Source: Sutcliffiella tianshenii (GTDB lineage Bacteria > Bacillota > Bacilli > Bacillales > Bacillaceae_I). Taken from it: a stretch of DNA of 64,000 nt. Made by a program: the position numbers and the translations under genes. This document shows positions 1-8,096 of the stretch, one piece after another. Numbering within the stretch: position 1 is the first letter of the stretch; each line of letters starts with the position of its first letter. The stretch lies in contig NZ_JAFBED010000006.1 of NCBI RefSeq assembly GCF_016908565.1, forward strand, positions 124,001-188,000. Reading direction: 5' to 3'. Below the pieces are notes generated by a model. The model saw only the letters and a program-made list of their open reading frames with translations. It was not told the origin of the DNA and made no database searches.

Positions 1-1070
1 TTGGTTATCGTAACCTTTAGAGGATTCAATACCGCCATCGCACTATTCGCTTTTGTTTTCAACTCGTTTCTAAGTGTGCTTTCCAGCATGGCAATATCCA
101 CAATGCTTTGATGCCTGATAAAACCGATGTCATTTATGAAATTTCTTATGCTGCCTGGAGTGAATCCCCTTCTCCTTAGCCCGCTTATAGTAGGCAATCT
201 CGGGTCATCCCATCCATCTACGACATTTTCTGTTACCAATTCCCTCAAATACCGTTTACTAGTCACAACGCCGGTTATATTAACTCTTCCAAACTCCCTC
301 TGCTTTGGCGGTTGATTAATATTCAGTTCTGCCAGCACCCATTCGTACAATGGGCGATGATCTTTGAACTCTATCGAGCAGAATGAGTGGGTGACACCTT
401 CAATAGCGTCCTGTAACGGGTGGGCAAAATCATACATGGGATAAATACACCATTGGCTACCCATTCTATAATGGCTTGCATGGATAATCCGATACAGGAT
501 TGGATCCCTTATATTCATGTTTGGGGATGCCATATCAATCTTTGCCCTTAACACCATCGATCCTGTTTGAAAGTCACCATTTTTCATCTTCAAAAATAAC
601 TCGAGGTTTTCTTCTACTGGCCTTTCCCTATATGGGCTATTTTTCCCGGGCTCTGTCAGGGTCCCACGATATTCCCTGGTCTCTTCCTGTGACAATCCGC
701 ACACATATGCTTTTCCGGATTTTATTAAGCTGATTGCTGCATCGTATATCTCGTTAGAATAATCAGATCCATAAAATATCCGATCACCGGGAGGATAGCC
801 GAGCCAATTCATGTCTTCAATGATGGAATCGACATATTCGCTTTCTTCTTTTAAAGGATTCGTATCGTCAAAGCGGAGGTTGAAATCTCCATTGAAATGT
901 TGAGCAATCCGGTAGTTCATATTAATCGCATAGGCACTTCCGATATGAAGATGACCATTCGGTTCTGGAGGGAACCTTGTGCAAATCGTTCTACTGTATG
1001 CTCCGTTTTCCAAATCCTCGACAATGACCCTTTCCAAACTGTTAAAGTTCGCTTCCGTTATCCCGTCCAT
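1..1070 (-). CDS. glnS: Glutaminyl-tRNA synthetase, 3' end cut by window edge
   Basis: Class I aminoacyl-tRNA synthetase that charges tRNA-Gln with glutamine in the cytoplasm. About 356 codons are present and the frame runs off the left edge. The class I signature PPEPNGHLHIG lies at residues 34-44 and is the GlnRS/GluRS form; the segment FDDTNP and a KMSKS-like VTSKR further on also fit GlnRS. The ATG is preceded by GGGAGG eight bases upstream. Most Bacillaceae make Gln-tRNA by GluRS plus GatCAB amidation, so a separate GlnRS is noteworthy; in some relatives GlnRS carries a C-terminal YqeY domain, which cannot be checked here. It sits behind a T-box leader on the same strand. GluRS is the alternative, but the signature favours GlnRS. 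Confidence 0.9.
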   Translation of the reverse strand, partial: MDGITEANFNSLERVIVEDLENGAYSRTICTRFPPEPNGHLHIGSAYAINMNYRIAQHFNGDFNLRFDDTNPLKEESEYVDSIIEDMNWLGYPPGDRIFYGSDYSNEIYDAAISLIKSGKAYVCGLSQEETREYRGTLTEPGKNSPYRERPVEENLELFLKMKNGDFQTGSMVLRAKIDMASPNMNIRDPILYRIIHASHYRMGSQWCIYPMYDFAHPLQDAIEGVTHSFCSIEFKDHRPLYEWVLAELNINQPPKQREFGRVNITGVVTSKRYLRELVTENVVDGWDDPRLPTISGLRRRGFTPGSIRNFINDIGFIRHQSIVDIAMLESTLRNELKTKANSAMAVLNPLKVTIT

Positions 1071-1112
1071 ATTAGACCCTCCCAAGATTATTAGTGTTTT
1101 TATCCAATAAAA

Positions 1113-1460
1113 AAAATCTCGTCCCCAAGACTCATTTAGTCTTGGGGACGAGATTTTATATCCGTGGTACCACCCCAGTTTGTCAATATGTTGCCATATT
1201 AACCTCATCAGGTACGGTATTAATTCAATACGTATACCCTAGCCCTATAACAGGAGCACCTGTCACACTATCCCTAAAAAAGTTCCAATGTGAATGCTCA
1301 GAGCCTTGGTTCGATAAATCATTCCTACTCCTTTTCAGCTTCCGGAGCTCTCTGCAAAGAATTAATTTTATCTACTCTTCTCATCATCGCAATTACAATT
1401 CTTGGTTATTAAATTATCAAATATCTTATCAATGTCTTAAACAAATGTAAAGATACTACC
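1113..1460 (-). promoter_or_regulatory. T-box riboswitch leader of the GlnRS gene
   Basis: On the minus strand the T-box core CTGGGGTGGTACCACGG lies at 1162-1178 and is followed by a 20-bp perfect terminator stem (arms 1113-1132 and 1138-1157) with a T run. Upstream is a Stem I-like region with the AGAGAG element and an AGTA half of the specifier loop. A lower stem pairs GATAAA...AATTC with GAAT...TTTATC, and just after it comes GAACCAAGG, so the likely specifier codon is CAA (1306-1308), glutamine, which agrees with the downstream synthetase. Uncharged tRNA-Gln should stabilise the antiterminator and allow glnS transcription. The T-box identity is clear; the codon assignment is inferred from loop position. 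Confidence 0.9.
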
Positions 1461-1515
1461 CACAAAAATTTTAAGAAGGAGCATAAGATTCCTATTTTGG
1501 GAAAAATCTTGTGAA

Positions 1516-1554
1516 AATTAAGTTTTTTTGAAATAATTGGTATTAGGTAACAGA
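1516..1554 (+). repeat. Cassette-zone intergenic module, copy A
   Basis: Contains ATTAAG, then GAAATAATTGGTATTAGG and TAACAG (1530-1553), nearly identical to 5447-5469 and related to 7266-7290, 10874 onward, 11960-11986 and 13666-13694. It lies just upstream of the HAD phosphatase start. Function unknown. Confidence 0.55.
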
Positions 1555-1572
1555 GGATGATTTTTTTAGGAT

Positions 1573-2118
1573 GTGATTTTTTTGCTGAAAATGAAAGATA
1601 TTCAAGCTGTATTTATTGACCGCGATGGAACCATTGGTGGTACGGGGCATTTTATTCATCCAAAGGAATTTACTCCTTATCCGTTCAGTCTATCTGCTTT
1701 TCAGCTGTTAAAGGACAATGGAATAAAAATGTTTGCTTGTACGAACCAGCACAGGATCAGCAGAGGTGAAGCGACAATCAATGATTTTTCCGATGAATTC
1801 ATGTCCTATGGCTTTGATGATGTTTTCATTTGTCCGCATAGTCATACTGAACGGTGTGACTGCCACAAACCAAACCCGGGATTATTATTGGAAGCTGCTA
1901 AAAAACATAACATAGACTTATCAAAAACCGTTTTTATTGGGGATGTTGGAGAAACGGATATGCTGGCAGCACATTCAGTGGGGGCAACCAAAATATTGGT
2001 TTTGACAGGATGGGGCAGGAGCTCACTCGCTGCGTACCGTCATAAATGGAAAGAAGTGGAGCCTGATTTTGTAGCTGAAAATCTATTGGATGCTGTGAAA
2101 TGGATGCTAGATCAATAA
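1573..2118 (+). CDS. HAD-IIIA family phosphatase (GmhB/histidinol-phosphatase type)
   Basis: Cytosolic HAD-superfamily hydrolase of 181 residues, the usual length for this group. Motif I is DRDGTI near residue 17, motif II the CTNQ segment, and motif IV GDVGETD near residue 128. The loop CPHSHTERCDCHKP (about 90-103) has the Cys/His pattern of the zinc-binding loop in D-glycero-D-manno-heptose-bisphosphate phosphatases and histidinol phosphatases. The substrate cannot be told from sequence; no heptose or histidine genes are nearby. The start is weakly supported: GTG at 1573 lacks a good ribosome binding site, and TTG 1582 or ATG 1591 are alternatives. It is a lone gene in the accessory zone and carries module copy A just upstream. 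Confidence 0.8.
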   Translation: MIFLLKMKDIQAVFIDRDGTIGGTGHFIHPKEFTPYPFSLSAFQLLKDNGIKMFACTNQHRISRGEATINDFSDEFMSYGFDDVFICPHSHTERCDCHKPNPGLLLEAAKKHNIDLSKTVFIGDVGETDMLAAHSVGATKILVLTGWGRSSLAAYRHKWKEVEPDFVAENLLDAVKWMLDQ

Positions 2119-2224
2119 AAATTCGAATTGGATACAAAGGTGTTTTTTCGCGATTAAAGAGTACATAAGATTAATGGGAATCAAAGTGCCGCATTCCAGC
2201 AGGACTGAAGAAAGGAGAATGAAA

Positions 2225-2302
2225 ATGATAGAAGCTGATAGATGGATTCTTCAGATTAAATGGATTCCAAGAGTGCATCTTCCTGAAGAAGGCTCCAGAT
2301 AA
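2225..2302 (+). CDS. Possible 25-residue peptide or gene remnant
   Basis: A short frame begins at ATG 2225 with AAAGGAG seven bases upstream, an excellent ribosome binding site, and ends at TAA after 25 codons. The peptide (MIEADRWILQIK...) has no recognisable domain. It could be the beginning of a decayed gene, a leader peptide for the S9 peptidase 50 bases downstream, or chance. Confidence 0.25.
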   Translation: MIEADRWILQIKWIPRVHLPEEGSR

Positions 2303-2351
2303 TTGGATAGAATCGAACCTGATTATAAAATTCTATTTTGGAGGCTTTTAC

Positions 2352-4493
2352 ATGGAACAAACATTAACAGTACGTGAAATATTGAATATAAAGGAACCGG
2401 CATACATGATCCCGATGTCCATATCTGCGGATAACAAATGGCTGGCTTTTTGCCTGGGAGGAAAAGCAGCAGGGCGAGAATCTGAAGGAGTATCAATGGC
2501 AGTGGAGGGTACCACCCAATGGGTATGCAATATGGAGACGGGACATGCTTTTCCGGTAGCACAGAGTGGAAATAGCAGCTGGGCAGGGGTATGGTCCCCT
2601 GATGGCAGAACCTTGGCATTTTTTGCAGATATTGATGGTAAGGCATGTCTATGGTTATGGGATTCCAAGGAAAATGGATTGAAAAAAGCATCAGCCCTGA
2701 TTGTCTGCCCTTTCTTCGGTTTTGAAAAACCCATTTGGAGCAAGGATGGAAAAGATATTATCGTGAAGTCATTACCTCCAGAAGGTTTAAGTGCGGATTT
2801 CTATCCGGTTACAGACGAAGATATCCTCCTATCCCCAGATCATAAGCCTAAGGTGTTTCATTCCATGAGTGATAGGAAGGCTGGAAGTAATATTGATGAT
2901 GATACCTGGGTGAACCGTTATCGGGCAGAAATTAGCAAAATAAACATAGAAACCGGAACTTCCACACTTTTATGTAGTGGACTGAGACCGGTCGCCATGG
3001 AACTTTCTAAGGATGGCCGGTCACTAGCCTTCACAAGCTGCACTGGTGAAGAAAGGATGGATTCCCAACAGAATAATTTTGATTTATGGATCTGTTCATT
3101 GGATTCCGGAGATCCCCCCAGATGTGTCGCTGGTGGTATCCGCATGAATTATGGGCTGACTTTCGGCTGGGCTGCTAATCATTCAATCTACTATACTACG
3201 AGTGGCCATTTAGCTGATGGTGGGTTGTGGCATGTAGATACCTATACCGGGAAGGTGGAGCTGCTCTACAAAAATGAGAAGAATCATCTGGGGCATGATT
3301 ATGAGCCACCCAAGCCGTTCAATGATGGGAAGGTCGTTCTCATTGCAAACGATAAACTATGGTGTTTCAGTCATGATACAGGCGGATTAGAGGAAATCAC
3401 CATAAAAGGGGAAAGAATTGTTGTTGCTGGATTTCCTGTAACCGATGATGATCAGATACTACTACAAACCCATAATCCTCATGGTATCCAAGATGGTTTT
3501 TGCAGGGTGGATCTTAGGACAGGGGAGGAAACCATATTAATTGAAGAGCAAGCGGGACATCTTCCTTGGTACGAAAGCGGAAGTGCTTCTGGTGAGAATA
3601 CAATAGCCTATTTCCATCAGGACGCAGACAAACCACCAGCTTTGAAAGTATTTGATTTATTAACACATACTGAAAAGACTATCGAACTGAACCAGATAAA
3701 CTCTACACTGCTTGGGACGTCTCAATTGATTCGCTGGAAGACCGGCGATCGTGAATTAAAAGGTGCATTGCTTTTACCCAAAAACATAAAAAAACCTGTT
3801 CCTGTCGTCATTCGGGTCTATGCCGGTTCGATGCAATCCGAGAGTATCCGGTTGTTTGGACTGAGTCAAACAAAATGTGACAACCATCAACTATTTGCAT
3901 CCAGAGGGTATGCTGTCTTTTTACCGGATCTACCCAGGTCCTGGAGTCATGAGCCTGCGGATGAAATCACCAAAGCAATAGAAAATGCAGTGGAAGCATT
4001 AGTGAAACATCCTGATATTGATCCAGATAGGATTGCCATAATCGGTCACTCGTTCGGAGGTTATTCCGCACTGGTTGCGATCACAAGACTCCAGCTGTTC
4101 AAAGCGGCTATCATATCAGCGGGGGTCGCCAATATCATAAGCAACTATACACAATTTGATTCTTGGGATCCTGATACCACTTCCAATTACGGGATGATAG
4201 AGGGGGGGATATTCAATATGGGTGCAACGTTGTGGGACGACCAGGATCGTTATATCAGAAATTCCCCCATATTTGATTTTCATAAAATCGAAACCCCAGT
4301 CCTCATCGTCCAGGGTACAAGAGACCACATATGTCATGCAGAGGCAGGACCGATGTTTTCCGCGCTGAAGAGGTTGAATAAACCAGCACAGCTTGTGCTT
4401 TATGATGAAGATCATCATCAAAGTTCATGGCGCCATGAAAACATAGAAGATTATTACCAACGGGTATTTGATTGGCTAGAAAAGTTCCTCTAA
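2352..4493 (+). CDS. S9 family serine peptidase (acylaminoacyl-peptidase/DPP type)
   Basis: Prolyl-oligopeptidase-family enzyme of 713 residues, typical for the family. The N-terminal two thirds show WD/beta-propeller-like repeats (segments such as WSPDGRTLAF and SKDGRSLAF). The C-terminal alpha/beta hydrolase domain carries the nucleophile in GHSFGGY (Ser about 567), the acid in QGTRDH (Asp about 658) and the base in EDHHQ (His about 688/689). No signal peptide is visible, so it should act in the cytoplasm on short peptides or acyl-peptides. The start has GGAGG nine bases upstream. It is a single-gene unit. An esterase role in the same fold is the main alternative. Confidence 0.85.
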   Translation: MEQTLTVREILNIKEPAYMIPMSISADNKWLAFCLGGKAAGRESEGVSMAVEGTTQWVCNMETGHAFPVAQSGNSSWAGVWSPDGRTLAFFADIDGKACLWLWDSKENGLKKASALIVCPFFGFEKPIWSKDGKDIIVKSLPPEGLSADFYPVTDEDILLSPDHKPKVFHSMSDRKAGSNIDDDTWVNRYRAEISKINIETGTSTLLCSGLRPVAMELSKDGRSLAFTSCTGEERMDSQQNNFDLWICSLDSGDPPRCVAGGIRMNYGLTFGWAANHSIYYTTSGHLADGGLWHVDTYTGKVELLYKNEKNHLGHDYEPPKPFNDGKVVLIANDKLWCFSHDTGGLEEITIKGERIVVAGFPVTDDDQILLQTHNPHGIQDGFCRVDLRTGEETILIEEQAGHLPWYESGSASGENTIAYFHQDADKPPALKVFDLLTHTEKTIELNQINSTLLGTSQLIRWKTGDRELKGALLLPKNIKKPVPVVIRVYAGSMQSESIRLFGLSQTKCDNHQLFASRGYAVFLPDLPRSWSHEPADEITKAIENAVEALVKHPDIDPDRIAIIGHSFGGYSALVAITRLQLFKAAIISAGVANIISNYTQFDSWDPDTTSNYGMIEGGIFNMGATLWDDQDRYIRNSPIFDFHKIETPVLIVQGTRDHICHAEAGPMFSALKRLNKPAQLVLYDEDHHQSSWRHENIEDYYQRVFDWLEKFL

Positions 4494-4542
4494 GCATCAA
4501 AATAAACATAAATGGAGAGTAATGGTACATCGATATTGCTTG

Positions 4543-4573
4543 GGAGCCTATCTGTAACAAAGATAAGCTTCTT
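4543..4573 (+). terminator. Degenerate hairpin like those of the intergenic module
   Basis: GAGCCTATCT and AGATAAGCTT pair imperfectly around TGTAACAA; the T run is poor (CTTCTTATT). The sequence closely resembles the terminator at 5380-5414, so it may be a decayed copy that once ended the S9 peptidase transcript. Confidence 0.45.
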
Positions 4574-4687
4574 ATTAAAATGAATATACAATAAGTATGC
4601 GTCCAATTCTTGAATGACTAGTACTAAACAATCTGGCAGTACTGTTGAAAAAGAGTTTATCCTATAAATTCTGAAGGAGATACTTAT

Positions 4688-5011
4688 ATGAGTGGCGATG
4701 GAGCAATTTGGAGCGTATTATTATTGAGTCTAATAGCTTTAAATTTCTTAACTATAACTTTGTACAGGAAAGGAAAAATGCCTTTATGGGGGTCTGGTTT
4801 AATTATTGGAATTCTAGGACCAATAATTGCTTTTATATCGGGCTTTGTTTTTGTAAAGGTTGATCAAAGTATGGGAGGAAACGGTGTAGGAGCAGCCTTT
4901 GGAGCTGCTTTCATAGGTATAGTCATTGTGAGCAATGGAATACTCTATTTCATTATTGGCATCATTTTCGTGATTAAGAATATTATTAAACAACGTAATT
5001 TAAACCATTGA
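4688..5011 (+). CDS. Small three-helix membrane protein, unknown
   Basis: 107 residues with three hydrophobic helices at about 5-25, 33-55 and 66-93, a glycine-rich stretch between helices two and three (SMGGNGVGAAFGAAF), and a basic C-terminus. GAAGGAG lies eight bases before the ATG. I do not recognise the family. It is AT-rich like the following small genes and stands alone between hairpins. Confidence 0.7.
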   Translation: MSGDGAIWSVLLLSLIALNFLTITLYRKGKMPLWGSGLIIGILGPIIAFISGFVFVKVDQSMGGNGVGAAFGAAFIGIVIVSNGILYFIIGIIFVIKNIIKQRNLNH

Positions 5012-5167
5012 AGATAGAAAAAACAAGGAGAGCAAATATATTACTCCTATTTAAAAGTTTTTCAATTATCTTGAAGAGTTTGTTACGAAACGGTTCCCCT
5101 CCTTGAATATGTTTTTGACAATGATATTGAATGTTGAGATAGTAAGACTCCCTGGAGGTTGTAAATA

Positions 5168-5362
5168 ATGAATACTTTTTTATTACTACTCCATATTTTT
5201 ATCTCTTTAGATATTTTTAAATCTAAAAAACAAACAAGGCTTAATTTATTTATTAATAAAATTATAAAGTTTGCAAAGATATTACTGTTTTTAATAATAG
5301 TATTTATCGGATACCTATTTGCGTGGCTTACAGGAGATAAACCCTAACTTTTATAAATGACT
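5168..5362 (+). CDS. 64-residue single-pass membrane protein, unknown
   Basis: The frame opens at ATG 5168 behind CTGGAGG (spacing about 8) and closes at TGA 5360-5362. The product has a hydrophobic start, a basic middle (KSKKQTRLNLFINK) and a strong membrane helix near residues 38-54 (ILLFLIIVFIGYLFAWL). No family recognised. The good ribosome binding site and the terminator directly after it support a real gene. Confidence 0.55.
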
Positions 5363-5475
5363 TATTCCACTATCTGGAGCTTATCTGTCATAAAGATAAG
5401 CTTCTTTTTTTTGTAAATAATCATTGAGTTAACGATCCGCATTTGAAATAATTGGTATAAGGTAATCTGGCATTA
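5361..5475 (+). repeat. Cassette-zone intergenic module, copy B (most complete)
   Basis: In order: CTTATTCCAC (5363-5372), terminator hairpin with T8 (5380-5414), CATTGAGTTAA, then GAAATAATTGGTATAAGG plus TAATC (5447-5469). The same order recurs at 13585-13700, and parts at 1516-1554, 11889-11987 and 14668-14745. It sits between the end of one gene and the start of the next. Confidence 0.6.
5380..5414 (+). terminator. Rho-independent terminator
   Basis: AGCTTATCT and AGATAAGCT form a perfect 9-bp stem around GTCATAA, followed by TCTTTTTTTT. It ends the 64-residue membrane protein transcript. Confidence 0.85.
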
Positions 5476-5510
5476 AAGACTTGAGTTTGAAATGAGGTAG
5501 GTGAATTTAT

Positions 5511-6269
5511 TTGAACAAAGTTATCGATAAACTTAAAGAAATAGATACAGAAGAAGTCGGAATCGTAATATATACCAGCAAAGGACAAAGAAATAATATT
5601 TCTTTAAATAGTGAACTCATAGTGCCGCTCGCATCAGCAGCAAAAGTAGCAATAGGATTTTGTGTAGCGAAATGGGTAGATGATGATTTCTTTAAATGGG
5701 ATGACTTAGTTGAAGAAGTCACGTTTAATACAGAAGAAGATAGCAAGGAACTTTATCCTCATCTACAAAATAGAGAATCACTTCCTTTAAGGGAGGCGGT
5801 TGAAGTAATGATTGCTTGTCATGATAGCGATGTTGCTAAATGTATTGTGAATTTTTGTGGTGGATGGGAAAAGTTAAATAGGTCCATCCAGTCGTATTAT
5901 CCGTCAATAAATATTACTGAGAATCCAAGAGATCTTGAAAACAAAGGTGAGCTAAATAGTTTACTTGAGATAATGATACATATTTTTCAAGGCTACAAGA
6001 CACAACCTCTCCTTTGGACACCAATCATTAATGGTCTGGTTAGACAAAAGGGAGATATAAACCATATTCCCCCACACCATCTAAACCATATGACGGGTGG
6101 CTTGGACAATGTGGTGATTGATATTGGCATGATCGGAGACTTCAATGACAACCCTTTTATTTATGCAGTAGGGGCTATGAATTTACCTAATAGATTTAAT
6201 AATCAGGCTGCTGACAACAAGATTGTTGAAGCTATGAATTTACTTTATGATGAATATTTGAAGAAATAG
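5511..6269 (+). CDS. Class A beta-lactamase-like serine hydrolase
   Basis: 252 residues of the serine beta-lactamase/transpeptidase fold. The nucleophile motif SxxK is SAAK (Ser about 42, Lys about 45), an SDN-like HDSDVA follows near residue 104, and the KTG equivalent is MTGG near residue 197. No signal peptide or lipobox is visible, so unlike true secreted penicillinases it may be cytoplasmic, and the Omega-loop ExxLN motif is not evident; real beta-lactam hydrolysis is therefore doubtful. The start is TTG with GAGGTAGG upstream. Module copy B lies directly before it. The next gene follows after a short gap. Confidence 0.7.
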   Translation: MNKVIDKLKEIDTEEVGIVIYTSKGQRNNISLNSELIVPLASAAKVAIGFCVAKWVDDDFFKWDDLVEEVTFNTEEDSKELYPHLQNRESLPLREAVEVMIACHDSDVAKCIVNFCGGWEKLNRSIQSYYPSINITENPRDLENKGELNSLLEIMIHIFQGYKTQPLLWTPIINGLVRQKGDINHIPPHHLNHMTGGLDNVVIDIGMIGDFNDNPFIYAVGAMNLPNRFNNQAADNKIVEAMNLLYDEYLKK

Positions 6270-6366
6270 ACAGCGTACTTAATTAAAAGTAGTGAAGCTT
6301 TTTATAGGTTCGAGAATAGGGCAAAGGAATATTGAATCATTAATCTACATGACAAAGGGGAAAATG

Positions 6367-7221
6367 ATGAATTTATCATCTGGGAAAGTATTATTGGACG
6401 AAGGTGAACTAAAGTGTATCTTAACTGAAATTAAATCTGGAAAATGTCATTGGCATGAGGTAGATAGGAGTTTGTTATTAAAATCTATGCTGGAGCATAT
6501 CGGTTCAACGGATAGTGAACTCCGTGACCAGTTGATTTATACCTCTTTTTACAGATTGATTATTGAGAGTCATCAAATAGAACCTGAACTATTAATTGAA
6601 CTCTTAGAAGCATGTTTGAATGAACCACTTTTTAAAGGAATCGGTGAAAAGGATACTGACACAGTGTTCACAAGAGCGTTTACTACACTTTTAATAGCAT
6701 TAATATTGTTCAGGGATAATACAGGGGATTTTTTACCCTCAAGCACAATCTATAGCATTAAAGAGAATTTAATTAAGTACATCAATCTTGAGGAAGATCT
6801 AAGAGGTTATGTTGCAGGTAAAGGATGGGCACACAGTATTGCTCATGTAGCTGACACTTTTGGAGAGTTGGTGAAAAATCCAAAGCTAGATAAAGATAAT
6901 TACTCAGAAATATTAAAAACATTGTGGAGTAAACTGTTTATATCCAGTAGTGTCTATGTTCACGATGAGGATGAAAGGATATTGATTCCAATTCTTGAAA
7001 TGCTAGAAAGAGGATTGAATGTAAAAGAAATAGAAGAATTAATAGAAAACTTGCCGACTGAATTAAAAGTACAGAAGGCACAGATTGAAATCGAGAACTA
7101 TTGGCTCTTAGTGTTTAACATAAAAACATTTTTAAAAAGTTTTTACATTAAAATTAACGGTAATCCTAGACTGCTGCCACTCCAGAAAAATATTGAACAG
7201 TGCCTAGCAAGGATCTACTGA
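6367..7221 (+). CDS. DUF2785 family protein
   Basis: About 284 residues, mostly alpha-helical, without membrane segments. The central GYVAGKGWAHSIAHVAD segment is the hallmark of DUF2785, a Bacillus-centred family of unknown function. AAAGGGG ends six bases before ATG 6367; ATG 6364 and an upstream in-frame GTG at 6292 are possible but worse placed. The gene is AT-rich and probably co-transcribed with the serine hydrolase about 97 bases upstream, with no terminator between. Confidence 0.75.
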   Translation: MNLSSGKVLLDEGELKCILTEIKSGKCHWHEVDRSLLLKSMLEHIGSTDSELRDQLIYTSFYRLIIESHQIEPELLIELLEACLNEPLFKGIGEKDTDTVFTRAFTTLLIALILFRDNTGDFLPSSTIYSIKENLIKYINLEEDLRGYVAGKGWAHSIAHVADTFGELVKNPKLDKDNYSEILKTLWSKLFISSSVYVHDEDERILIPILEMLERGLNVKEIEELIENLPTELKVQKAQIEIENYWLLVFNIKTFLKSFYIKINGNPRLLPLQKNIEQCLARIY

Positions 7222-7262
7222 AGAGGCATCTTAAAATCTATCAGGTAATTAAATGATTTTTT

Positions 7263-7291
7263 AAAGAAATAATTTGTGAATGGGTAACACA
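7263..7291 (+). repeat. Cassette-zone intergenic module, copy H
   Basis: GAAATAATTTGTGAATGGG plus TAACAC (7266-7290) aligns without gaps to copy A. It lies 37 bases before the S51 peptidase start. No terminator hairpin is visible beside this copy. Confidence 0.45.
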
Positions 7292-7327
7292 TGATATGAA
7301 TTTATTTTTCTTGCTGCGGGGGCATTT

Positions 7328-7984
7328 ATGAAAACTCACTATTATTTAGGATGGTTTAGCAATTTCTTTCCAGAGAATTTGGGCAGGGTTTTACAGGAGG
7401 ATATAACTAATAGAAAATCACTTGTTATGATTAGCTCGAATCCAGCTGAATACGAAGACGATGGTGCTACTGAACGCTCGTGGCTTGACCGGGCCGGGAT
7501 TGTGTTTGATGAATACCATTTAATTAATTTTCGTCTACAGAAGGAAGATGCCCAAACGTTAATTCGAAACGCTTCAGCCATATTCTTGTTAGGCGGAAAC
7601 ACTCTTAAACAAAATGATTTCTTGCGGGAGTATGGATTGTCAGATTTGATTAAAAAAAGCACAGCAGTAGTAATCGGAGCAAGTGCTGGCGCAATCAACA
7701 TGTCCGCCAAATGGATATGCTCGAGAAAACTAGGATACAAAGTTGAAAAAAGCACAGCTTACAATGGGATCGGCCTTAATGATTTTGGCGTCCTGTCTCA
7801 TTTTGATCTTGAAAATAACATGGAACAGGTTCAAAGCGAACTGTCCCCCTTGTCGAACGAAATGGATATTTACGTGTCAAACAAAGATTGCGCTGTACGT
7901 GTAAAGGGAGACAAAATCGACATCCTTGGTGATGTATATTTACTTTCAGACTCAAGAATTCAGAAGTTGGATGGGACACTCTAA
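7328..7984 (+). CDS. Peptidase E-like S51 protein (first of two)
   Basis: 218 residues of the class I glutamine-amidotransferase-like fold used by S51 dipeptidase E and cyanophycinase. The nucleophile elbow GASAGAIN (Ser near residue 120) and the preceding LLGGNTLKQ segment are the family landmarks. It is expected to cleave small aspartyl or glutamyl peptides in the cytoplasm. A GGGGG run lies just before the ATG. A related S51 gene lies at 9203-9901, separated by a sugar-kinase-like phosphotransferase; the two are diverged rather than recent duplicates. Confidence 0.8.
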   Translation: MKTHYYLGWFSNFFPENLGRVLQEDITNRKSLVMISSNPAEYEDDGATERSWLDRAGIVFDEYHLINFRLQKEDAQTLIRNASAIFLLGGNTLKQNDFLREYGLSDLIKKSTAVVIGASAGAINMSAKWICSRKLGYKVEKSTAYNGIGLNDFGVLSHFDLENNMEQVQSELSPLSNEMDIYVSNKDCAVRVKGDKIDILGDVYLLSDSRIQKLDGTL

Positions 7985-8096
7985 TTGAAGTCGAAGGAAG
8001 TTTAATCTGAACTTAATTGCCTTATAAATAATTTGAAAATTTCATTAATATAAACGTTTATCTGTTAAAATCAAAAAGAAGAAAACGGAGGAACAA

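Noticed and set aside
1094-1450. Open frame of 118 codons on the plus strand
   Set aside because: It lies on the antisense strand of the T-box leader and has no protein-like features.
5440-5470. Vegetative promoter in the repeated GAAATAATTGGTATAAGG element
   Set aside because: TGGTATAAG resembles an extended -10, but no -35 lies at 16-18 bases and copies C, E and H lose the TATAAG.
5511-6269. True beta-lactam resistance gene
   Set aside because: SxxK is present, but no export signal and no clear Omega-loop ExxLN motif; called only a beta-lactamase-like hydrolase.
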